Shown here piece after piece: positions 1-5,378 of a stretch of DNA of 5,518 bases. Source of the stretch: Candidatus Woesearchaeota archaeon (lineage in GTDB: Archaea; Nanobdellota; Nanobdellia; Woesearchaeales; UBA10200); assembly GCA_018302185.1 (NCBI GenBank), contig JAGVZX010000093.1, positions 1 to 5,518 on the forward strand. The letters are read 5' to 3'. The first letter of the stretch is position 1; the number at the start of each line of letters is the position of its first letter. Below the pieces are notes generated by a model. That model was not told the origin of the DNA. It ran no database searches and saw only the letters and a list, made by a program, of their open reading frames with translations. Made by a program: the position numbers and the translations under genes.

Positions 1-1
1 T

Positions 2-979
2 GAGATTAAGTTATTGAAAGATCCTGCTAAAAGCTTGTTTAATGATACTGACCATATTGATGCGATAGAGTTACTTGCAGGAAACGTGAAACAATCTTTA
101 AATGCGCAGTTAGAGAAATTCACTCAAGTCAACAGCAAATCAAAGATAGTAAAGGATAGTCAATATGTAATTTCAGATCGCGAGAAAGCAATAGATAAGC
201 TTGATAAGTATATACGCATCCAATTGACTGAAGAAGCTAAGAAAGCAGTAGAAGAGCTGACAGAAGAAAAGATAAAAGAAGTCTACAATAAATTAGTTCC
301 TATATTTACCAAGAAAGAATATATATCAGGCTTGATAGCAAGAGCTAAAAGGGATGTTGCTCTAGATTCTACTAAAAATGTCAAAGATTATGTTATAGAG
401 TTATTTAAAAAAGATGTTGATGAAGAGCTGAAAAAGATTATAGTCACTGCGCCTGCAGGAACTGCTGTGGTAACACCGCCTCCAGCAGCAGGAAGCCCAC
501 CTGGTGCTACTGGAACAACAACTCCTACAACACCAATACCTTTTGATCCAAATGCGATTAAAAATTCTGCAAAAGATAAATTGATAGAAAAACTTAGCCC
601 TCATATCATAAGATTAGCTACAGCTGAAACTAGAGATGAAAGCGTTAAAACAATGATTAAGGATATTAAGGAGAAATTTGATAAGTTAATAAAGACAGAG
701 AGTTCCTTAGCTGCATTTAAGCCTGGAGAAATTGGTACGTTAGCTAAAAAGATAAGAATAAGGATAAGCAATGTAAGGCATATTATTGTGAATGAGCCAT
801 CGCTAGCAAACAGAAATACGCTAATAGCTAGTTTTAATGCAGATGTTGTTAAGCATATGCAGGAATATTACATTAATTATGATAGTAAGAGAAATAGAGA
901 TGATATTCTAAAAAGAATAGAGAAATGGATTCCTGACCTAAAAGAGATCCAGCAAGCGCAGGGAGAAGCAACTCCATGA
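2..979 (+). CDS. Hypothetical charged helical protein with Pro/Thr linker (5' partial)
   Basis: I do not recognise this protein. The frame is open to the left edge (the codons before TTG 14 read E-I-K-L), so the true start is probably outside the window; TTG 14 has no convincing Shine-Dalgarno site. At least 325 residues are visible, ending in TGA. Counting from TTG 14, residues about 1-143 are highly charged and predicted helical, rich in Lys, Glu and Asp. Residues about 144-178 form a low-complexity Pro/Thr/Gly/Ala linker (TPPPAAGSPPGATG and TTTPTTPIP). Residues about 180-321 are a second charged helical region. I see no membrane segment, catalytic motif or metal-binding cysteines. The two-part helical layout with a flexible hinge suggests a structural or scaffolding protein, but that is inference. 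It is separated from the following ATPase by 187 bp that contain a repeat and a possible terminator, so the two are probably not co-transcribed. Confidence 0.8.
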   Translation, partial: EIKLLKDPAKSLFNDTDHIDAIELLAGNVKQSLNAQLEKFTQVNSKSKIVKDSQYVISDREKAIDKLDKYIRIQLTEEAKKAVEELTEEKIKEVYNKLVPIFTKKEYISGLIARAKRDVALDSTKNVKDYVIELFKKDVDEELKKIIVTAPAGTAVVTPPPAAGSPPGATGTTTPTTPIPFDPNAIKNSAKDKLIEKLSPHIIRLATAETRDESVKTMIKDIKEKFDKLIKTESSLAAFKPGEIGTLAKKIRIRISNVRHIIVNEPSLANRNTLIASFNADVVKHMQEYYINYDSKRNRDDILKRIEKWIPDLKEIQQAQGEATP

Positions 980-1014
980 TATCTATCTCAATTCGTAAAT
1001 GATTCTCTTGCATC

Positions 1015-1060
1015 TATGCTGCCTGCTTCTGAGAGAATATCGCTTAAGCGCGCTTTAAAG
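1015..1060 (+). repeat. 46-bp direct repeat, upstream copy (DR1)
   Basis: This 46-bp sequence matches 2541-2586 at 42 of 46 positions with no gaps. A weaker match extends 6 bp to the left (1009-1060 against 2535-2586, 45/52). The core holds two overlapping perfect 10-bp palindromes, CGCTTAAGCG (1041-1050) and AAGCGCGCTT (1046-1055). The copy begins 35 bp after the stop of the upstream gene and ends 106 bp before the ATPase start. With its partner it brackets the ATPase gene, as recombination or attachment sites would. Alternatives are a dispersed REP-like repeat or a transcription-terminator-like element. Confidence 0.85.
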
Positions 1061-1081
1061 GGGATGTTATCCCATTCTTTT
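1060..1081 (+). terminator. Possible terminator hairpin after the first gene
   Basis: GGGAT (1061-1065) and ATCCC (1069-1073) form a 5-bp stem with a 3-base loop, followed by the T-rich tail ATTCTTTT (1074-1081). It lies 81 bp beyond the stop codon of the upstream gene and before the ATPase promoter, which suits a terminator. The stem is short and archaeal termination depends mostly on T-tracts, so the call is tentative. Confidence 0.3.
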
Positions 1082-1135
1082 GCTGTGCCGAAAAAGTAAG
1101 TGATTTTTGCATTTATATCCTGCAGCATAGAAATC

Positions 1136-1143
1136 TTTAAATA
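1136..1143 (+). promoter_or_regulatory. TATA box of the ATPase gene
   Basis: TTTAAATA is a good archaeal box A, centred about 27 bp before the ATG at 1167. Archaeal transcription usually starts about 22-27 bp downstream of the TATA centre, which places the mRNA start at or within a few bases of the ATG. No GGAGG-like site lies in the 20 bases before the ATG. Together these predict a leaderless transcript. Confidence 0.55.
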
Positions 1144-1166
1144 GTGGTAGATAAAGTATACTACTT

Positions 1167-2534
1167 ATGGTACCACAATTTATAAACAGGAAGATAGAAA
1201 TTAAGTTTCTCGAAGACATCTATAATGAAAGATCATTTAATGCAGTGATCATTTATGGCAGGCGAAGAGTAGGAAAAACTGAGCTGATAAAGCAATTCTT
1301 AAAGAACAAGAAAGCAATTTATTTCCTTGCTACAGATGAAAGCATGAATGAAAATTTAAAGGAATTAAAAAGATTATTTGCGGAGATTAAAGGCAAGGAT
1401 TATCTTTTAAGGCTGGATGCAGGTTTTTCTGACTTATTTCGTTATCTGAAGGATGAGATCAAAGATGAGAAAATTGTCATCGCAATCGATGAATTCCCTT
1501 ATCTTCTTAACTTAAACAAAGGAATATTATCTACATTCCAGAAAATAATAGATGAAGAGCTGAAAGACACGCAAGTAACATTATTGATCACAGGATCTTC
1601 CATGGGCATCATGGAGACTGATGTTTTAGGCTATAAAAGCCCGTTATATGGCAGGGATTTGAATGTATGGAAAGTTGCTCCATTTCAGTTCAAAGATATC
1701 CATGCATGGTTTAAAATTTTAGATAAAGCATTGGAAGCATATTTTATTTTTGGCAACATACCTTACTATCTTAAGTTTTTTGATCCTGAAAAGCCAATCG
1801 ACGAGAATATAAGGCAGAACATGCTTACTAAAGGCAGGAACCTTTATGATGAACCATTAATTTTACTAAGGCAAGAATTTAGAGAATCAAGAGTATACAC
1901 TTCAATCTTAAAATATATCTCATTGGGATACACAAGCATGGGCAAGCTATGCTCTGCTACAGGTCTTGACAAGAGCAATATTTCAAAATATTTATCCAGC
2001 TTAGAAGAAACACACATAATCAAGCATATAGTGCCGATAGGCATGAAAAGAAACGGGATTTATGATATAACAGACCCTTTCATCAGATTCTGGTTCAGAT
2101 TTGTCTATCCGCGAAGAAACGATCTAGAGCTGGGAAACATAGATGCAGTAATGAATGATATAAATAAAGACTTGACTATGTATATCGGGCATATTTTTGA
2201 GAATTTATGCGAAGAATTATTGAGAACAAAATTATTTGAAGAATTTGAGAATTACAATCAGATAGGCAGATGGTGGCACAAGGACAAAGAAATAGATATT
2301 GTAGCATTGAACGAGCAGACAAAAGAGATAATGTTTGTAGAATGCAAATGGCAAAATAGTGTTAATGCAGAGCGGATTCTTGTAGAGTTAAAGGAAAAAA
2401 GCAAATATGTGCAGTGGAGTGATGAGAACAGAAAAGAGCAGTTCTGCATAATCGCAAAGAGCTTTAAAAGAAAATTGGATAAAAAGGATTGTTTGTGTTT
2501 TGATCTGAAAGACATTGAGAAGATGATGCGATAA
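1167..2534 (+). CDS. Archaeal STAND-type ATPase with C-terminal DUF234 nuclease-like domain
   Basis: This 455-residue protein has the full layout of the archaeal ATPase family (Pfam Arch_ATPase plus DUF234; the archaeal MNS group of STAND NTPases). The Walker A motif is GRRRVGKT (31-38). Walker B is IVIAIDE (103-109), with D108 and E109. Further family motifs are TGSS (142-145), YGR (161-163, a possible arginine finger) and GNIPYYL (196-202). A winged-helix region spans about 245-290 and the DPFIRFWFRF signature is at 303-312. The C-terminus keeps a PD-(D/E)xK nuclease pattern: E345, D377 and E392-C-K394. All key residues are intact and the length is normal, so the gene is probably functional. 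The ATG at 1167 is preceded by a TATA box and no Shine-Dalgarno site. The gene stands alone between two direct repeats. The family is multicopy and patchily distributed in archaea, and its cellular role is not settled; DNA binding and cleavage are inferred from the domains. Confidence 0.95.
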   Translation: MVPQFINRKIEIKFLEDIYNERSFNAVIIYGRRRVGKTELIKQFLKNKKAIYFLATDESMNENLKELKRLFAEIKGKDYLLRLDAGFSDLFRYLKDEIKDEKIVIAIDEFPYLLNLNKGILSTFQKIIDEELKDTQVTLLITGSSMGIMETDVLGYKSPLYGRDLNVWKVAPFQFKDIHAWFKILDKALEAYFIFGNIPYYLKFFDPEKPIDENIRQNMLTKGRNLYDEPLILLRQEFRESRVYTSILKYISLGYTSMGKLCSATGLDKSNISKYLSSLEETHIIKHIVPIGMKRNGIYDITDPFIRFWFRFVYPRRNDLELGNIDAVMNDINKDLTMYIGHIFENLCEELLRTKLFEEFENYNQIGRWWHKDKEIDIVALNEQTKEIMFVECKWQNSVNAERILVELKEKSKYVQWSDENRKEQFCIIAKSFKRKLDKKDCLCFDLKDIEKMMR

Positions 2535-2540
2535 TGCGCT

Positions 2541-2586
2541 TATGCTGCCTACTTCTTTGAGAATATCGCTTAAGCGCGCTTTGAAG
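2541..2586 (+). repeat. 46-bp direct repeat, downstream copy (DR2)
   Basis: This is the partner of 1015-1060, in the same orientation and 1526 bp downstream. The four differences are G/A at repeat position 11, GA/TT at 17-18 and A/G at 43. The palindromes CGCTTAAGCG (2567-2576) and AAGCGCGCTT (2572-2581) are fully conserved, so they are the likely functional core. The strict repeat starts 6 bp after the ATPase stop codon; the extended match begins at the very next base after TAA. The element at 2609 starts 22 bp further on. Confidence 0.85.
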
Positions 2587-2608
2587 AGTGATGCCTGAGT
2601 TTAGATAA

Positions 2609-2878
2609 AATTATTCGTATTTGTTTAGCTTTTTCTGTAAAATAGTACAAAGCTACGGCGACTGCCGACGAACACTTTATCAGATTTTTGATTAGTTGCT
2701 CCTCCTCTACGCTTAGTAAGTAGCTTTGTTACTGGGTAAATCAGCCAATGTGTTTCTGATTTAGTTACTTGTTCATATTGCCCGTCGCAACTTGGTACGG
2801 TTATTATAAAATAGTGTTCGTCATATAATGGCAGTCGCCGTAGCTTTTGTTGTTTTAGTTAAACAAACACAAATATTT
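2609..2878. repeat. ~270-bp imperfect palindromic element (MITE-like or structured RNA)
   Basis: This non-coding block fills most of the gap between the ATPase and the next gene. The outer arms 2609-2630 and 2857-2878 are inverted repeats matching at 18 of 22 positions. The inner arms AAAGCTACGGCGACTGCC (2649-2666) and 2830-2847 are perfect 18-bp complements. The stem then continues with GACGAACACT (2667-2676) paired to 2813-2822, leaving a 7-base bulge (2823-2829) on one side only. The ~135-bp centre holds smaller hairpins: TAAATCAG/CTGATTTA (2737-2744 with 2756-2763), AGTAA/TTACT (2715-2719 with 2729-2733) and CCGT/ACGG (2782-2785 with 2797-2800). The inner arms are GC-rich against an AT-rich background. 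No ORF of note or clear target-site duplication is visible. It could be a non-autonomous mobile element, a remnant of one, or a folded RNA gene; the sequence alone does not decide. Confidence 0.75.
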
Positions 2879-2905
2879 CAAGTATACCACTCCCGAGCAG
2901 AAAAT

Positions 2906-2920
2906 CAAAAGTTTTATATA
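2906..2920 (+). promoter_or_regulatory. BRE/TATA promoter of the downstream gene cluster
   Basis: An A-rich BRE-like stretch (CAAAAG, 2906-2911) is followed by TTTATATA (2913-2920), one of the best TATA boxes in the window. Transcription would start near 2941-2945, giving a leader of about 50 bases before the ATG at 2997. The box is nearly symmetrical (TATATAAAA on the minus strand), so it could also fire leftward into the palindromic element. Confidence 0.6.
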
Positions 2921-2987
2921 CCCAGAATATTTAGTAAATAAAAAAGAGGAAAGATAGGCGATATAATATAAATCATAGAATAATCAA

Positions 2988-2993
2988 GAGGTG
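2988..2993 (+). promoter_or_regulatory. Shine-Dalgarno site that decides the start of the next gene
   Basis: GAGGTG is a strong match to the complement of the archaeal 16S rRNA 3' end. It overlaps the in-frame GTG at 2991, so that GTG is part of the ribosome binding site and not a start codon. The ATG at 2997 lies 5 bases after GAGG, the same spacing as for the PAC2-family gene. The ATG at 3000 is also possible. Confidence 0.65.
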
Positions 2994-2996
2994 TTG

Positions 2997-4025
2997 ATGA
3001 TGGCATTAATAATGAAGGAAGCAGATGTAAGTACTCTTTCTCAGATCATGCTTTATATGCAAATGCGAAATGAAGGCAAAGTCCTGAATGCTGCAGAACA
3101 CAGGATAGAGTTTGATGATAGAAAGCTAGAGGAATGGGCTAAAAGACATAATGTTGAAAAAGAATCTGAACTGTTAGAAGATGAAAATAAGAATGCTGCA
3201 GAAGGCTTTGCTAAAGCAAAAAGACTTTTCCTGAATGATTTTATCTGCGTCAAAAAGATAGCGCATCTGATCCATGAGACAGAAAGGCAAGATGATGAAG
3301 TCATCACTTCATTAAAAGGCGCTATCAGAGAAGTAAAGAATCCTGTCAGTGTAGAGACATTAAAAAGACAGCTTAATAGGTTAGAACGTGAAGAGAAAAA
3401 GTTTGATAAAGAGCTGAGAGCTTGGCACCTATCAGACCTTCTTCAGAGAGCTAGGATGCTGGTAAATGGATTATACCATGCATGCGAAGGTAAATTTGAT
3501 GCTGCGTTATTGATCAGGGCAAAGACATTCTTCAATAATTATTTTCTTACATACTTTAGGTTGAGGTGGGAATCACGAAAGCTGAGGAGTGACCTTACAA
3601 AAGCTGCAAAATTTGAGGATGATCTTGATAAGACACATAGAGAGACCGTTTTATATCTGAAAGACAGAAACCATCTAGTGGCTCAGGTGACCAGATCAAA
3701 CAAAAGAGGAAGTGAGCTGGAGACACATGTAAAGCAAGAAGTGGACAGGATCGTAAATGATCAAGAAAAAGTGCTTGGGTTTTTGGCTGATGCATTTGCA
3801 AACGCATTAATGCTGATGACAAATTCTGGATTGTTAGTTACAAAGATAATCTATATTTTGCAAGGGCAAGAGCATAAGGATATCGTATTGGTTGAAGGAT
3901 TTGAGATACCAAGAATGATAGGAGAAAAGGATATCCAGAATAAAAAGGCTATATTGAGGAGTTTTGAGATTACATTACATGAGATTAATGTTTCAATGAA
4001 CCAGCTAGCAGCAGAGTTAAATTAG
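2997..4025 (+). CDS. Hypothetical charged, alpha-helical protein
   Basis: I do not recognise this 342-residue protein. It is almost wholly predicted helix. Residues about 30-75 and 95-150 are rich in Glu, Lys, Asp and Arg with coiled-coil character (for example LKRQLNRLEREEKKFDKEL). A mixed aromatic region with YFLTYFRLRWESRKLR lies near 182-197. Residues about 259-288 are mainly hydrophobic (VLGFLADAFANALMLM onward) and could be a buried helical hairpin or a weak membrane contact. There is no signal peptide, nucleotide-binding motif or metal site. The start at ATG 2997 rests on the GAGGTG site; an in-frame stop at 2976-2978 rules out a longer N-terminus, and ATG 3000 would also fit. It is the first gene after the promoter at 2913 and is followed 48 bp later by a small membrane protein, so the two may be co-transcribed and act together at the membrane (inference). 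Confidence 0.88.
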   Translation: MMALIMKEADVSTLSQIMLYMQMRNEGKVLNAAEHRIEFDDRKLEEWAKRHNVEKESELLEDENKNAAEGFAKAKRLFLNDFICVKKIAHLIHETERQDDEVITSLKGAIREVKNPVSVETLKRQLNRLEREEKKFDKELRAWHLSDLLQRARMLVNGLYHACEGKFDAALLIRAKTFFNNYFLTYFRLRWESRKLRSDLTKAAKFEDDLDKTHRETVLYLKDRNHLVAQVTRSNKRGSELETHVKQEVDRIVNDQEKVLGFLADAFANALMLMTNSGLLVTKIIYILQGQEHKDIVLVEGFEIPRMIGEKDIQNKKAILRSFEITLHEINVSMNQLAAELN

Positions 4026-4028
4026 ATA

Positions 4029-4034
4029 TTTTTT
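4029..4034 (+). terminator. T6 tract after the helical-protein gene
   Basis: A run of six T begins 4 bases after the TAG stop, in the context GATATTTTTTATC. Archaeal RNA polymerase can terminate at such tracts without a hairpin. It may cause partial termination between this gene and the membrane-protein gene, since no clear new TATA box lies in the 48-bp gap. Confidence 0.25.
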
Positions 4035-4073
4035 ATCATTAATTATTGCAATTAAAAAAGAGGACAGATAACC

Positions 4074-4472
4074 ATGATGGAGACAAAGGATTTTGTAAGC
4101 GGATTTATCGGCTTTGCATTGGCTGTTTTAGGAGCGCTGCCGTTATTGGCTAAAGTTGCCCCATCAAGCATGCCGCCTTGGTTTTCATTAAGCTGGTTTC
4201 CTGTGCAGATAGCAGCATACATTCTTGCAGTCGCTGGATTTTATCTGATGATCAATAGCGTGATTGAGATAACAAACTCAAATTCTATAGGATGGATGAG
4301 CTTCCTGATAGCAGTAATAGTGATGGCAGTAGGCATCTTGCAGGTATTGCATAAATTTAACATAGGCCCAGATTTTTTTGAGCTGAAGTTCATAAAGGAC
4401 ACGTTCTATTATGTGATATTCTTAGTGCAGGGAATATTCCTGATGATAGCAATGTTTGCGATGGAACTGTAA
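4074..4472 (+). CDS. Small integral membrane protein with four predicted helices
   Basis: This 132-residue hydrophobic protein is of unknown function. Four transmembrane helices are readable at about residues 8-27 (FVSGFIGFALAVLGALPLLA), 43-64 (PVQIAAYILAVAGFYLMI), 73-93 (GWMSFLIAVIVMAVGILQVL) and 111-131 (FYYVIFLVQGIFLMIAMFAM). Two short connecting loops contain Pro/Ser (SSMPPW) and a charged KFNIGPDFFELKFIKD segment before the last helix. No transporter or enzyme signature is visible. An AGAGGA site (4060-4064 core) lies about 10 bases before ATG 4074; the next codon is also ATG, so 4077 is an alternative start. It follows the helical-protein gene by 48 bp and is probably in the same transcript. 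The partial gene at the right edge also begins as a small membrane protein, but the two show no obvious similarity in the visible part. Confidence 0.88.
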   Translation: MMETKDFVSGFIGFALAVLGALPLLAKVAPSSMPPWFSLSWFPVQIAAYILAVAGFYLMINSVIEITNSNSIGWMSFLIAVIVMAVGILQVLHKFNIGPDFFELKFIKDTFYYVIFLVQGIFLMIAMFAMEL

Positions 4473-4492
4473 GCATTGTAAATATTTCCAAG

Positions 4493-4507
4493 CAAAAGTA
4501 TTATAAA
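4493..4507 (+). promoter_or_regulatory. Likely promoter of the PAC2-family gene
   Basis: CAAAAG (4493-4498, BRE-like) is followed by TATTATAAA (4499-4507), the same arrangement as at 2906-2920. Transcription would begin near 4530, giving a leader of about 55-60 bases before ATG 4587. The region is very AT-rich, so chance matches are common. Confidence 0.45.
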
Positions 4508-4586
4508 CAATAAAATATTCTTTAGTAATTAAAGCAGGATAAATTATTATTTTATTAAGCATAAGATTTTCAAAAAAGAGGTCAAC

Positions 4587-5297
4587 ATGGAAATAAAGCT
4601 ATTTAAGAAGCCAAAGAACCCAATCATCATAAATGGATTTCCTGGGTTTGGGCTAGTAGGCACAATAGCAACAGAGTTCTTATTGGATCATCTGAAAACA
4701 GATTTTATAGGAAAGATATGGATCGATGAGCTTCAACCTATGGTAGCTGTGCATGAAGGAAAACTAGTTGAGCCATTAGGGATTTTCTATAACAAGAATT
4801 ACAATATTGTGATAGTGCATGGCATAACTGCAATCAAAGGATTTGAATGGAAGATTGCAGAAGCTGTCATCCAGATCTCTCAGCAGCTTAATGCAAAAGA
4901 GATCATCTGCCTTGAGGGTGTAGGAAGTTTGCAGCCAACAGATGAGCCAAAAACATATTATTATGCCTCGACAGAAAAGGCCAGACAAAGCTTAAAGAAA
5001 GCAGGATGTGAGGATCTTAAAGAAGGGATCATTATGGGTGTTAGCGGATGTATTTTAGTCAGAGGAGATAGATTCCTGAATTCATGCATATTTGCTGAAT
5101 CACACAGCAACCTGCCAGATTCTAAAGCAGCAGCAAAAGTGATTGAGGTGTTAGATAAGTATCTGGGATTAAAAGTTGATTATAAGCCATTATTAGAGCA
5201 GGCAGAGAAATTTGAGGATAAGCTTAAAGGCATAATGCAGAAAGGCCAGGAAGCTGAAAAGATGAAGGATATGAAAAATTTGAGTTATATGGGATGA
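4587..5297 (+). CDS. PAC2-family protein (proteasome assembly chaperone-like)
   Basis: This 236-residue protein belongs to the PAC2 family (formerly DUF75), which includes archaeal PbaA/PbaB and the eukaryotic proteasome assembly chaperone 2. Archaeal members bind the 20S proteasome alpha ring and act as assembly chaperones or ATP-independent activators in the cytoplasm. Diagnostic stretches are the N-terminal NGFPGFGLVGTIA (16-28), an EGVGSL turn (110-115), GVSGCIL (151-157) and FAESHSNLPDSKAA (169-182). The last ~45 residues are a charged helix, as in other family members. The tail ends SYMG, so Tyr is third from last and not second, and the HbYX proteasome-docking tail of PbaB-type proteins is not present in canonical form. 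The start is well supported by AAGAGG 5 bases before ATG 4587. Database entries sometimes mislabel this family as isopropylmalate dehydratase; nothing here supports that. PbaA versus PbaB orthology cannot be settled from sequence reading. Confidence 0.9.
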   Translation: MEIKLFKKPKNPIIINGFPGFGLVGTIATEFLLDHLKTDFIGKIWIDELQPMVAVHEGKLVEPLGIFYNKNYNIVIVHGITAIKGFEWKIAEAVIQISQQLNAKEIICLEGVGSLQPTDEPKTYYYASTEKARQSLKKAGCEDLKEGIIMGVSGCILVRGDRFLNSCIFAESHSNLPDSKAAAKVIEVLDKYLGLKVDYKPLLEQAEKFEDKLKGIMQKGQEAEKMKDMKNLSYMG

Positions 5298-5342
5298 TAA
5301 AAAGCAGACGATAAGATAATATATTTGAATACTAAAAATAAT

Positions 5343-5358
5343 GTTAATTTAAATTAAC
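5343..5358. promoter_or_regulatory. Perfect 16-bp palindrome upstream of the last gene
   Basis: GTTAATTTAAATTAAC reads the same on both strands. It lies 20 bp before the ATG at 5379. Its centre ATTTAAAT could serve as a TATA box, which would put the transcript start almost at the ATG. A second TATA-like stretch (TAATATAT, 5317-5324) would start transcription inside the palindrome. It is therefore well placed as an operator for a dimeric regulator, or as a symmetric TATA element. The very low GC content makes some palindromes expected by chance. Confidence 0.4.
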
Positions 5359-5378
5359 TAAGATAGATTGGTGGAAAC

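Larger units (their letters stand above)
1013..1131. repeat. 10-bp inverted repeat pair ahead of the ATPase promoter
   Basis: TCTATGCTGC (1013-1022, the left end of DR1) has a perfect reverse complement, GCAGCATAGA (1122-1131), which stops 4 bp before the predicted TATA box of the ATPase gene. The TATGCTGC core also begins the downstream direct repeat (2541-2548). The spacing of about 100 bp is too long for a simple dyad operator but would suit two protein-binding sites or a looped structure. The sequence match is certain; any function is inference. Confidence 0.5.

Noticed and set aside
401..604. Minus-strand ORF of 67 codons with many cysteines.
   Set aside because: It is the antisense of the Pro/Thr/Gly linker of the first gene; its composition is a mirror of that repeat-like DNA and it lacks a ribosome binding site.
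2258..2515. Minus-strand ORF of 85 codons inside the ATPase gene.
   Set aside because: It lies antisense to the conserved nuclease domain, and its Ser/Phe/Leu/Cys-rich composition is that expected from a reversed Lys/Glu-rich gene.
2617..2870. Resemblance of the palindromic element to an integron attC site (GTTTAGC at the left arm, GTTAAAC at the right arm, one-sided bulge).
   Set aside because: The left box matches the RYYYAAC core only 6/7, the element is about 254 bp and longer than typical attC sites, no integrase or cassette array is visible, and such short boxes are common in AT-rich DNA.
2609..2878. CRISPR array, tRNA or known structural RNA in the long intergenic gap.
   Set aside because: There are no evenly spaced direct repeats, no tRNA cloverleaf with a T-loop GTTC-like arm, and no recognisable RNase P or SRP core; the block is one inverted repeat.
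2991..2993. GTG at 2991 as the start of the helical-protein gene.
   Set aside because: The GTG is part of the GAGGTG Shine-Dalgarno site and has no other site upstream at suitable spacing; ATG 2997 or 3000 fits better.
2995..3002. TGATGA at the start of the helical-protein gene as a box C of a C/D guide RNA.
   Set aside because: It is formed by the tandem start codons, the base before it is not a purine, and no box D (CTGA) with paired terminal stem lies at a suitable distance.
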